Shown here piece by piece: positions 16,238 through 24,059 of a stretch of DNA of 41,250 nt (positions are counted from its first letter, which is position 1; every line of letters begins with the position of its first letter). The notes under the pieces are model-generated. The model had not been told where the DNA came from. It saw nothing but the letters and a program-made list of their open reading frames with translations, and did not search any database. This DNA is from Bacteroidota bacterium (GTDB taxonomy: Bacteria; Bacteroidota; Bacteroidia; Chitinophagales; Chitinophagaceae): positions 1 through 41,250 of the forward strand of contig JAFDYG010000486.1 in NCBI GenBank assembly GCA_018267545.1, read 5' to 3'. The position numbers were made by a program, and so were the translations under genes.

Positions 16238-16290
16238 TTGTACAACTAAAAAACTAGTTATACATTTACCTTATAACTAAAAAATTAGTT
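16238..16290 (+). promoter_or_regulatory. Promoter and tandem BlaI-type operators of the second BlaI/M56 module
   Basis: TTG (16238-16240) and TACATTTA (16261-16268, one mismatch to TAnnTTTG) are 20 nt apart, the Bacteroidetes -33/-7 spacing. The palindrome AACTA-N6-TAGTT (16244-16259) lies between the boxes. The perfect AACTAA-N4-TTAGTT (16275-16290) lies between the -7 box and the ATG at 16295. The half-sites and total length match the operators at 4669-4704, so both BlaI proteins may bind both promoters. Confidence 0.78.
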
Positions 16291-16294
16291 TTAA

Positions 16295-16666
16295 ATGAAA
16301 CCATTGACAAAGGCCGAAGAGCAGGTCATGCTCGTGCTTTGGCAACTGGGTAAGGGCTTTCTAAAAGACATCGTCGATCAAACTCCTGAACCGCGCCCTC
16401 ATCCAAATACTATCGCTACCCTGCTAAAAATCCTCGTAGACAAAGGTTATGTCACCTATGAAGTCCAGGGTCGTAATAATTGCTACGCCCCCCTGATCAG
16501 CAAGATCGACTACGGTTCGACCAGCGCGAATCAATTGCTCAAAGGCTATTTCGAAGGCTCCGCAGCCCTGCTGGTCTCCCAATTCGTCAGCGACAAAAAG
16601 CTAAGTCTCCAGGAACTCGAAGACCTGCTCCAACAGATAAAATCCGCCAAAAACTCCCAATCATGA
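16295..16666 (+). CDS. BlaI/MecI/CopY family transcriptional repressor (second copy)
   Basis: A 123-residue winged-helix repressor of the same type as the one at 4279-4641. It has E-E-Q-V-M near the start, W-Q-L-G-K-G, a recognition helix with N-T-I-A-T-L-L-K-I-L and D-K-G-Y, then C-terminal dimerisation helices. Its start codon is 4 bp from the edge of a perfect operator palindrome, so strong autorepression is likely. The stop overlaps the M56-amidase start by 4 bp (ATGA), the same layout as in the first module. Confidence 0.92.
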   Translation: MKPLTKAEEQVMLVLWQLGKGFLKDIVDQTPEPRPHPNTIATLLKILVDKGYVTYEVQGRNNCYAPLISKIDYGSTSANQLLKGYFEGSAALLVSQFVSDKKLSLQELEDLLQQIKSAKNSQS

Positions 16667-18144
16667 TCGGTATCCTCCTTTATCTTTCGAAAGTAACCCT
16701 GCTATCCGGCCTGCTCTATGGCTACTACCGACTCTTCCTTCGGAACCGTTTCTTTCACCTTTATAACCGTTGGTTCCTGATTGGCATTCCCCTGGCAGCC
16801 TTGATCCTGCCGCTGGTCCCGCTGCCTTCGTTCAACTTCTTCGGCGGGATAGACCAACCCGGCAGCGTCCTTCATGCCATCCGGCCCGGGGACTGGCTTG
16901 AAACAGAGCCGGCCCCTGCTGTTACGAACACTACCGCAACCAGCCCTGGTTGGCAGGAATGGAGCCTGATAGCCTACCTCCTCGTCGCAGGTCAGCTCAT
17001 CCTGATCTTCTTCCGGCAGCTCCGCTACATTTATCGCTTATCGAAAACCCACACCGGCCTCCCCATCGGCGACGTCCAGTTCTTCATGACTAAAGAAGAA
17101 GGAACTCCCTTCACCTTCTTCCGAAAGATCTTCTGGCACGAAGCGCTCGAAACGGACAGCCCACGCGCAGAGCAGATCTTCCGCCACGAGCTCTACCATG
17201 CCCGGGAAAAACATACCCACGATCTGCTCTTCCTCCAAACCCTGAAAATCGTTTGCTGGCCCAACCCCTTCTTTCACCTGATCTATCGCGAGCTCAGAGC
17301 CATCCACGAGTTCCTGGCAGATGACTACGCCATCGGCGGCGGCGACCGCTATCAATACGCCGAGCTCCTGGTCTGGCAAACGATCAGCCCCTCTACCCTT
17401 CCTCCCTCCTTCTTTAATTCACCCATAAAACGTCGCATTACTATGATCACCAAAAGCAAAACCAGCAAAACCGGCTACGCCAGCCGCCTCATGATCGTCC
17501 CCGTTTTCTTTATCGCATTCTGCGCCTTCACCGTCCGGCTGCGCACTAATCACCCCATCCCCCACAGCACTCCCCTCACCGTCGTCATCGACGCCGGCCA
17601 TGGCGGCATCGACGCCGGTACCATCGCCAGTGACGGCACCGAAGAAAAAAGCATTAACCTGTACCTCGCGCTGAAAGTCAAACAGCTCAGCTCGCAGTAC
17701 AACATAAAAGTTGTGCTAACCCGGGACAAAGACCAATTATCCGGTAACCTCAGCTCCATCCGGGAATCCCTGGAGTATCGCGCAAAGATGGCTACCGAGA
17801 ACAAAGCCGACCTATTTATCGCCCTCCACGTCGACAACCGTCCCGAAGACCACAAAGGGTTCAGAATCTATCTCTCCCGTGAAAACAGCCATTATTCAGA
17901 ATCGGCCAAACTCGGCTCCTCCATGATCGATGCGATCAAAGGCACCTACGACATCGAAAACGATATGAAAGAAACACGCGAGCACGTCTATGTCCTGCAC
18001 AACGCCACCATGCCCGCCATCCTGCTCAGCTGCGGAAACATCAGCAGCCCCCGCGACTTTGCCTTTATCACGACCGAAAAGAACCTCGAAAAGATCGCCC
18101 GCGACATCCTGCAAGGTATTCAGCAGTACCAGGCTAAAAAATAG
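16663..18144 (+). CDS. M56 metalloprotease fused to a degenerate N-acetylmuramoyl-L-alanine amidase (amidase_3) domain
   Basis: A 493-residue protein from the ATG overlapping the BlaI stop. Membrane helices lie near 3-22, 36-54, 100-118 and 272-291. The protease motif is H175-E-L-Y-H179, with E216 and D220 as further ligand candidates. K256-R-R258 precedes the last helix, as in the first M56 protein. Outside the membrane, residues 305-490 form an amidase_3 domain. Zinc ligands H313 (D-A-G-H-G-G), E328 and H389 are present. In the motif normally read as P-A-[IV]-L-[VL]-E-x-G-F, the catalytic glutamate is replaced by S456. By analogy with BlaR1, whose sensor is a beta-lactamase-like domain, this may be a peptidoglycan-fragment sensor rather than an enzyme. 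Residual or altered activity cannot be excluded. Confidence 0.9.
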   Translation: MIGILLYLSKVTLLSGLLYGYYRLFLRNRFFHLYNRWFLIGIPLAALILPLVPLPSFNFFGGIDQPGSVLHAIRPGDWLETEPAPAVTNTTATSPGWQEWSLIAYLLVAGQLILIFFRQLRYIYRLSKTHTGLPIGDVQFFMTKEEGTPFTFFRKIFWHEALETDSPRAEQIFRHELYHAREKHTHDLLFLQTLKIVCWPNPFFHLIYRELRAIHEFLADDYAIGGGDRYQYAELLVWQTISPSTLPPSFFNSPIKRRITMITKSKTSKTGYASRLMIVPVFFIAFCAFTVRLRTNHPIPHSTPLTVVIDAGHGGIDAGTIASDGTEEKSINLYLALKVKQLSSQYNIKVVLTRDKDQLSGNLSSIRESLEYRAKMATENKADLFIALHVDNRPEDHKGFRIYLSRENSHYSESAKLGSSMIDAIKGTYDIENDMKETREHVYVLHNATMPAILLSCGNISSPRDFAFITTEKNLEKIARDILQGIQQYQAKK

Positions 18145-18161
18145 ATTATCCCATCGACAGG

Positions 18162-18190
18162 AAAGCCGGACGAGTAGCTCGTCCGGCTTT
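18162..18190 (+). terminator. Rho-independent terminator after the M56-amidase gene
   Basis: A perfect 13-bp stem (18162-18174 with 18178-18190) with a 3-nt TAG loop starts 18 bp after the stop codon. A 3-T end is followed by GTCATTT. It separates the BlaI/M56 unit from the lipoprotein gene at 18272. Confidence 0.85.
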
Positions 18191-18271
18191 GTCATTTAAA
18201 ATACCGTCTTTTCACGGTTCCAACCCCGATAAAAAAGATATAATTTTAATAGTCACCCAAACTTTACCGTC

Positions 18272-19060
18272 ATGAAAAAAATGTCAACATCGATGGCAAT
18301 CGCTATTGCCATCATCACACTCCCCTCCTGCAAAAAATTTATCGACCCTCATCCCAACGACCCGAACGAAATCGGCAAGTACTGTCGCCTAAGCACGCTG
18401 GCCGTAGATACCGACGACCCCAACAGAATAGTGAACATCACCTACAACGCAGCCGGAGATCCCATCAGCATGAAAACTCCCGTTCCAGTATACCAGCTAC
18501 AATTTGACGACATCTATTTCAAGTACGACAACCACGGCCGGCTCATCGACTATTCCATCTTCTTCCCTGGCGTTAGCTACCCGGACTTCGAGCACAAATA
18601 CTCCTATCCCGACCATCAAACGATTATCGACTCTTTTTTCAACTCTGAATACACTACTGTCTATCAGGTGACCCGGCATACCCTCGATGAAAAGGGAAGG
18701 ATCATCAAGAGCTTTATCAAATATTTTCCTGTGCCCAGCGAAGGAACCATCATCGTAAAATATGACAACAGAGGTAACAAAATTCTGCCTGGCGTAGTCT
18801 ACGACGATAAAATCAATATCTACAGAATAAGCAAAACATTTCAGCTAGCCTACCAGGATTTCAGCATGAATAATCCCATCGCTCCTGCATTAAATGGCTA
18901 TCCAGCTTCCATCCTATCTTACAATGAAGCGGGCCTTCCCCTGCATTACCAGGCAGAACCGAGCCTACCAAGCATACATCTTTTCTTCTATACATTTTTC
19001 GATCTCAAAGCAACCTATGACTGCAGCGACTCTTCCAGCGGGCAACACTATCTAAAATAG
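18272..19060 (+). CDS. Lipoprotein with YD-repeat-like strands, function unknown
   Basis: A 262-residue protein with a lipobox T-L-P-S-C20 followed by K-K. Four segments have the form [YL]-[DN]-x-x-G-x-[LI]-x: Y-D-N-H-G-R-L-I, L-D-E-K-G-R-I-I, Y-D-N-R-G-N-K-I and Y-N-E-A-G-L-P-L. They recall YD/RHS-repeat beta-strands but are too few and too spaced for a true RHS shell. A stand-alone lipidated beta-sheet protein on the outer membrane is the best guess. It sits alone between the terminator at 18162 and a 175-bp gap before the HD gene, in which I see no further feature. Confidence 0.8.
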   Translation: MKKMSTSMAIAIAIITLPSCKKFIDPHPNDPNEIGKYCRLSTLAVDTDDPNRIVNITYNAAGDPISMKTPVPVYQLQFDDIYFKYDNHGRLIDYSIFFPGVSYPDFEHKYSYPDHQTIIDSFFNSEYTTVYQVTRHTLDEKGRIIKSFIKYFPVPSEGTIIVKYDNRGNKILPGVVYDDKINIYRISKTFQLAYQDFSMNNPIAPALNGYPASILSYNEAGLPLHYQAEPSLPSIHLFFYTFFDLKATYDCSDSSSGQHYLK

Positions 19061-19235
19061 CACCTCGCTCCATCCTGCCACGTCCTGCGCCACCTGCACC
19101 TTGAACAATTTCTTGGTGACAGTTGTGTATGCCTGTGGAATAAATAGCATTCAATCAAGGAGATCCAAATACAAGATTCCTTCAGATTTGTGTCAGAAAT
19201 TAGTAGTTTGCTAAAATAAAGACCACACGGACGGC

Positions 19236-19826
19236 ATGGACTATTCAAAATTGGAGAAAGACGCAGAAGACTATATCAGAACCATCTTCAGGACCTCCCC
19301 GAGCCCTGAGCTTCCCTATCATAACCAGGAACATACTATCCGCGTCGTAGGCCATGCCCGCGAAATCGGTGACTATTATCTGCTACAGGACGAGAATAGA
19401 TTTATCATCACCATTGCCGCCTGGTTCCACGATATCGGTCAGCTTTCCGGTCCCATGGAAGGCCACGAGCAGCGGGGCGCTCAGCTCATGAAAGACTACT
19501 TCTCCGGCACCCCGCTGTCCGAAAGGGTCATCGCCTCCATCACCGACTGTATCCTCGCCACCCGCTTCCCCTCCCACCCCCAAACACTCTGCGAACAGAT
19601 CCTTTGCGACGCCGATACTTACCATTTTGGAACGGAATACTTCCGGCAAACGGACGGAGCCGTGAAGAAAGAAATGGAGCTTCGAACAGGCACAACCTTT
19701 CCCCATTGGCGTCAAAAAACGATTCATTTCCTCGAAATACACCGATATTTTACCGCCTATTGCCAGCAGCTTCTAAACGCGGGCAAGCAGAAGAATCTCG
19801 AATGGCTGCGTAGCCTCCCCGACTAA
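19236..19826 (+). CDS. HD domain phosphohydrolase
   Basis: A 196-residue cytoplasmic protein. HD metal-binding residues are visible as Y-H-N-x-x-H33-T, W-F-H65-D66-I-G, G-H77-E and the late aspartate in C-D-A-D-T-Y-H. Members hydrolyse phosphate esters, often nucleotides. The arrangement is like small predicted metal-dependent HD proteins rather than RelA/SpoT or HD-GYP enzymes. It lies 54 bp before the response regulator gene on the same strand, and may be read with the efflux operon or just ahead of its promoter. Confidence 0.88.
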   Translation: MDYSKLEKDAEDYIRTIFRTSPSPELPYHNQEHTIRVVGHAREIGDYYLLQDENRFIITIAAWFHDIGQLSGPMEGHEQRGAQLMKDYFSGTPLSERVIASITDCILATRFPSHPQTLCEQILCDADTYHFGTEYFRQTDGAVKKEMELRTGTTFPHWRQKTIHFLEIHRYFTAYCQQLLNAGKQKNLEWLRSLPD

Positions 19827-19880
19827 AACCTACAGAATCCCTCCAGATTGCCCTGTTTATTTTACCCCAAAAAAGCAGGC

Positions 19881-20555
19881 ATGAAGATACTCATCGTCGA
19901 AGACGAACAGGAGTTGATGAAAAGCATGGTGTCCTATCTAAGGAGCGAAAACTTTCTTTGCGAAGAAGCTCCCGACTATAAGACCGCCCGGCAAAAGATC
20001 GAAATGTTCAGCTACGACTGTATCTTGCTGGATGTTACACTCCCCGACGAGAACGGCTTTTTGCTCCTCAAAGAGTTAAAAGAAAACCAAAAAACAGACG
20101 GGATCATCGTCATCTCGGCTAAAAATTCAATCCAGGACCGCATCATGGGACTCAACCTTGGTGCGGATGACTATCTGACCAAACCCTTCCACCTGTCCGA
20201 GCTCAATGCCCGGATCCTGGCCGTCATCCGGCGCCGGCATTTCCAGGGTCAGCAGGTCCTGGTTTTTAACGAGCTCGTCATCGACCTTGCCGCAAAGACG
20301 GTTTCGGTCAATAATAAACCGGTCGATCTCACCCGGAAAGAATACGACCTCCTTATTTACCTCGCCTATAACAAAAACAGGGTCGTCTCCAAGAATGCCA
20401 TCGCCGAGCACCTTTCCGGAGACGAGGCGGAAATCTTCAGCAATTACGACTTCATCTATTCCCATATGAAGAACCTCAAAAAGAAATTGCAGCAGGCAGG
20501 CAGTAAAGAGTATATCCGATCCATCTACGGGATGGGCTACAAATTCGAATTCTGA
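19881..20555 (+). CDS. OmpR/PhoB family response regulator
   Basis: A 224-residue regulator from the ATG at 19881. This start matches the usual K-I-L-I-V-E-D-E beginning, while an in-frame upstream start only adds 11 residues. The receiver domain (1-115) has acidic residues E7-D8-E9, phospho-acceptor D51, S79 and K101. The C-terminal winged helix (about 130-224) ends with the typical Y-I-R-S-I-Y-G-M-G-Y-K-F. The kinase gene starts 2 bp after its stop, followed by three efflux genes, so it most likely activates the pump operon. Confidence 0.93.
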   Translation: MKILIVEDEQELMKSMVSYLRSENFLCEEAPDYKTARQKIEMFSYDCILLDVTLPDENGFLLLKELKENQKTDGIIVISAKNSIQDRIMGLNLGADDYLTKPFHLSELNARILAVIRRRHFQGQQVLVFNELVIDLAAKTVSVNNKPVDLTRKEYDLLIYLAYNKNRVVSKNAIAEHLSGDEAEIFSNYDFIYSHMKNLKKKLQQAGSKEYIRSIYGMGYKFEF

Positions 20556-20557
20556 TT

Positions 20558-21871
20558 ATGCGCCTCAATAACAAGACCATACGGAATTATCTTTTCTTTT
20601 CCTCTGTCATCTTTATACTGACCATTCCCGTCTTCTACGTGGTGGTCCGAAGAGTATTATTGAATGCCGTAGACCATTCGTTAAAGATCCAATTGCAGGA
20701 GATCCGGTCCAATCTGAACGAGATCCATTCCCAGCAGGAATTATCAGCCTGGTCCAGGCTGGATAAGGATATCGCTTTGTCCCCCACCGACCGGCCCGCC
20801 AAAGACCGGCTTTACAGCGTCAACCATTTCAGCCCCAAACACAGGGAACAAGAACCCTTCCGAGAGATTGCCGGTAACATCACGGTCGAAGGACAGCTAT
20901 ATCAGCTGATCATTCGCAGCAGCCTCATCGAAAACGAAGACTTATTGGGCAGCATCCTATCGGTACAAATCGGCATGCTGATCATCCTGACCGGCGGCAT
21001 GCTCTGGATCAATCAGCGCGTATCAAAACGCCTCTGGCAGCCTTTTTACGTTGCGCTCCGGAATATGCAGACCTTCGAACTAAACAAACACACCGACCTT
21101 TCTTTTAAAACCAGCACGACAGACGAATTCAATGAATTGAATAAAGCCATTCAGAATCTTTTCAGCCGGAGTTCCGAGCTTTATCTCCAGCAAAAAGAGT
21201 TTACAGAGAACGCCTCCCACGAGATGCAAACGCCCCTGGCCATCTTTCAAAGCAAGCTGGAGCTGCTGATGCAAACGACCCCCATCTCGGAAGAACAGGC
21301 GAACCTGATCAATACCCTGGACGAAACCAACCGCCGAATCATCAAATTGAACAAGTCCTTGCTGCTGCTGACCAAGATCGAAAACAACCAATACCAAACC
21401 ATCGAGAAGATAGAGATCGTCCCTCTCTGCCAGCGGCTTATCCAACAGTTCCTAGTACACGCAGAGTCAAAAAGGCTGATCATACACCAGCGGTTCGAAG
21501 AGTCCTTCACGCTGCCCGTCAATTCGACCCTCATCGAAATACTGCTGGGCAATCTCTTGTCCAACGCCATCCGGTACAATAGAGAAAACGGTGAGATCGT
21601 CATCAGCACTGCGAAAAATTCGCTGACCATCGAAAATACCGGCGCCTTCTCGCCCCTGCACCCGGAGCGGATTTTCGACCGTTTTCACAAACAAACGGGC
21701 TCCGCAGGCAGCGAAGACAGCACTGGCCTCGGACTAGCGATTGTAAAGAATATCTGCACGCTCTACGGATATAAGATCAGCTACTCCTTCGACAACGGCT
21801 GGCACTTCTTCCGGGTCTACTTCCCATCCAGAATCCTGACAGAATCAAAAAATACCTTAGCAGCGCAATGA
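20558..21871 (+). CDS. Sensor histidine kinase
   Basis: A 437-residue membrane kinase. Helices at about 12-32 and 131-151 flank a roughly 100-residue periplasmic sensor with no recognised domain. A linker resembling HAMP follows (about 155-205). The phospho-acceptor is H221 in A-S-H-E-M-Q-T-P. The ATPase domain shows N-L-L-S-N-A-I-R-Y-N (N box), a degenerate F box and G-L-G-L-A-I (G box). It forms a pair with the regulator 2 bp upstream. Its end overlaps the TolC-like gene by 4 bp (ATGA). Gene order is like metal-responsive CusRS-type loci, but the signal is unknown. Confidence 0.92.
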   Translation: MRLNNKTIRNYLFFSSVIFILTIPVFYVVVRRVLLNAVDHSLKIQLQEIRSNLNEIHSQQELSAWSRLDKDIALSPTDRPAKDRLYSVNHFSPKHREQEPFREIAGNITVEGQLYQLIIRSSLIENEDLLGSILSVQIGMLIILTGGMLWINQRVSKRLWQPFYVALRNMQTFELNKHTDLSFKTSTTDEFNELNKAIQNLFSRSSELYLQQKEFTENASHEMQTPLAIFQSKLELLMQTTPISEEQANLINTLDETNRRIIKLNKSLLLLTKIENNQYQTIEKIEIVPLCQRLIQQFLVHAESKRLIIHQRFEESFTLPVNSTLIEILLGNLLSNAIRYNRENGEIVISTAKNSLTIENTGAFSPLHPERIFDRFHKQTGSAGSEDSTGLGLAIVKNICTLYGYKISYSFDNGWHFFRVYFPSRILTESKNTLAAQ

Positions 21872-23103
21872 AAAAAAGCTTAATCTATATTTTCCTAACC
21901 CTCCGGATATGCGCATTTGGACAGGATCACAACCTGGACTATTACCTCGGCCAGGCAAAGGACAATAGTCCCTTGTTAAAAGATTATCAAAACCAGCTCC
22001 TTTCGCTCGGCGTAGACAGTCAGCTGGTTCGCGCCTCCTACCGGCCGCAGGTCAACGGCCTCAGCACCAATAGCTACGCACCCGTAATCGGCGGTATCGG
22101 CTACGACAACGCTATTAGCAATGGGGGACAGCTTGCAGCCCAGGTGCAGGTTACCAAGACCTTTGTCAGTAAGAACAACCTCAATACCCAATTTCAAACT
22201 ATTTCGCTCGACAGGAACACCATCGGCAATACGGCCGCCATCGCCAAACGAGACCTGAAAAAAACGATCACCGCCCAATACATCATCGCCTATGGAGACA
22301 TGGTGGCCATGAATTTTACCAGGGAAACACTGGCTTTATTACAAAAGGAGGAAATCATCCTCAAAGCCCTGACGCAGACCAACGTATACAAACAAACGGA
22401 TTACCTCACGTTTTTTGTTACCCTCCAGCAGCAGCAGCTCCTATACCGCCAGTCCGAAATCCAGTTCAGAAACGATTTCAATATGCTGAACTATCTCTGC
22501 GGTATTACCGACACCGGCTCTGCGTCCCTCCCCGACCCCAACATTAAATTATTCACGCTGCCCGACGCCTATACCTCCGATTTCTACCGGCAATACACGA
22601 TCGACAGCCTGAAGAACCTCAACCAGCGATCGGTCATCAATTACAGCTATAAACCCAAGCTAAGCGCCTTCGCCGACGCGGGCTACCTGTCCAGCCTGGC
22701 CTACGAAGCCCAAAAAAATTTCGGTACCAGCTTCGGGCTGACCCTAAACGTCCCCATTTACGACGGGAAACAAAAACGCCTGAAATTTCAAAAACTCGAT
22801 ATAGCGGAAAGGACAAGAACAGACTATAGAGACTTCTTTCTCCGCCAGTATGGCCAGCAGATCGCCCAGCTTACCCAGCAGCTCAGCGCCACCGAGTCTT
22901 TGATCGACGAGATCAAAGGACAGATCAAATACGCCAATACCCTGATCGAAGTCAACGCCAAGCTGCTGGAAACGGGCAATATCCAAATTACCGAGCTGGT
23001 GCTGGCGATCAACACCTGGTTAAATGCCCGTAACCTGCTCAACCAAAATTACATCAGCCGCCTGCAAATTATCAATCAGATCAATTATTGGGAAGCATTA
23101 TAA
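21868..23103 (+). CDS. TolC family outer-membrane efflux protein
   Basis: A 411-residue protein with a signal peptide (about 1-19). It shows the two-fold OEP pattern: long helical segments with heptad-like spacing separated by beta-rich parts, for example the second-half strand F-G-L-T-L-N-V-P-I-Y-D-G-K. This is the outer-membrane channel of a tripartite exporter. It overlaps the kinase gene by 4 bp and precedes the adaptor gene by 10 bp. Its length is normal for the family. Confidence 0.9.
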   Translation: MKKSLIYIFLTLRICAFGQDHNLDYYLGQAKDNSPLLKDYQNQLLSLGVDSQLVRASYRPQVNGLSTNSYAPVIGGIGYDNAISNGGQLAAQVQVTKTFVSKNNLNTQFQTISLDRNTIGNTAAIAKRDLKKTITAQYIIAYGDMVAMNFTRETLALLQKEEIILKALTQTNVYKQTDYLTFFVTLQQQQLLYRQSEIQFRNDFNMLNYLCGITDTGSASLPDPNIKLFTLPDAYTSDFYRQYTIDSLKNLNQRSVINYSYKPKLSAFADAGYLSSLAYEAQKNFGTSFGLTLNVPIYDGKQKRLKFQKLDIAERTRTDYRDFFLRQYGQQIAQLTQQLSATESLIDEIKGQIKYANTLIEVNAKLLETGNIQITELVLAINTWLNARNLLNQNYISRLQIINQINYWEAL

Positions 23104-23113
23104 AAAAAGCCGC

Positions 23114-24055
23114 ATGACAAGACTCAGCTATATATGGATTCTTACCCTGACCGTCCTCGTATCCTGTCACGGCAAGTCCGATCCCGAAGCAGCGACATCA
23201 ACCGATTCCACCGCGGAAGCCGAAGGAACAAAGACTCCTGTAACCATAACAAACGTCATCTTTAGCGACCTGGCCGATTCCATCCAGCTAAACGCCACTT
23301 CTTCCTTCCTGCAAAACAGCTACGTTCGTTCCATTGCCACAGGCTACGTTCGTTCCGTGACGACACGGCCAGGAGAGTTTGTAGGCATCGGGAAGCCCTT
23401 ATTTACAATCGAAACCAAGGAATCCACGGTAATCGGCAATTCCATCTCCAAATTGGACAGCTCCTTTAAATTTAGTGGTGTCACCACAGTCAGGTCTTCC
23501 CTTGCCGGCTATGTTACGCAGCTGAATCATCAGGTCGGCGACTATGTACAGGACGGTGAGCAGCTCGCCGTGATCAGCGACAGAAATAGCTTCGTCTTCC
23601 TGCTAAACTTACCATACGAGCTGCGTCCCTACGTGCTAGGCAAAAAGAAGGTCGACCTTGTCCTGCCTGATGGCGCTCGCCTGACAGGAGCCATCAGCGA
23701 GGTCATGCCCGTTGTCGACTCCGCCACACAAACGCAGCCCGTCGTCATAAAGGTAAGCTCCAGCGCACCGATACCGCAAAACGTCGTCGCCAAAGTCATC
23801 ATCATCAAAAGCTGGCGGCCACACGCCCAGACGCTGCCCAAATCGGCCATTCTTTCGGACGAGGCGCAAACCAGCTTCTGGGTGATGAAGCTGATCGATT
23901 CGGCCACCGCCGTCAAAGTACCCATAAAAAAAGGTCTGGAACAAAACAACAGCATCGAGATCCTGGACCCGGTCTTTTCAGCAAACGACCAGGTCCTGAT
24001 CACCGGCAATTACGGCTTGTCCGATACCGCAAAAGTCGCCGTCGAGAAACAGTAA
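23114..24055 (+). CDS. RND efflux periplasmic adaptor (HlyD/MFP family), lipoprotein
   Basis: A 313-residue protein from the ATG at 23114. An earlier in-frame start lies inside the TolC gene and lacks a signal. The lipobox L-V-S-C18 indicates inner-membrane attachment. A barrel-sandwich/lipoyl-like region contains G-Y-V-R-S-V-T-T-R-P-G-E-F-V and G-Y-V-T-Q-L-N-H-Q-V-G-D-Y-V, followed by a beta-barrel domain. The alpha-hairpin is very short, as in several Bacteroidetes adaptors. It links the TolC-like channel upstream with the RND pump, whose start is 4 bp downstream. Confidence 0.9.
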   Translation: MTRLSYIWILTLTVLVSCHGKSDPEAATSTDSTAEAEGTKTPVTITNVIFSDLADSIQLNATSSFLQNSYVRSIATGYVRSVTTRPGEFVGIGKPLFTIETKESTVIGNSISKLDSSFKFSGVTTVRSSLAGYVTQLNHQVGDYVQDGEQLAVISDRNSFVFLLNLPYELRPYVLGKKKVDLVLPDGARLTGAISEVMPVVDSATQTQPVVIKVSSSAPIPQNVVAKVIIIKSWRPHAQTLPKSAILSDEAQTSFWVMKLIDSATAVKVPIKKGLEQNNSIEILDPVFSANDQVLITGNYGLSDTAKVAVEKQ

Positions 24056-24059
24056 TACC

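Noticed and set aside
16480-16662. Longer N-terminus of the M56-amidase protein inside the BlaI gene
   Set aside because: The 61 extra residues are Arg/Pro-rich out-of-frame BlaI sequence. The ATGA overlap start at 16663 begins with a typical M56 helix.
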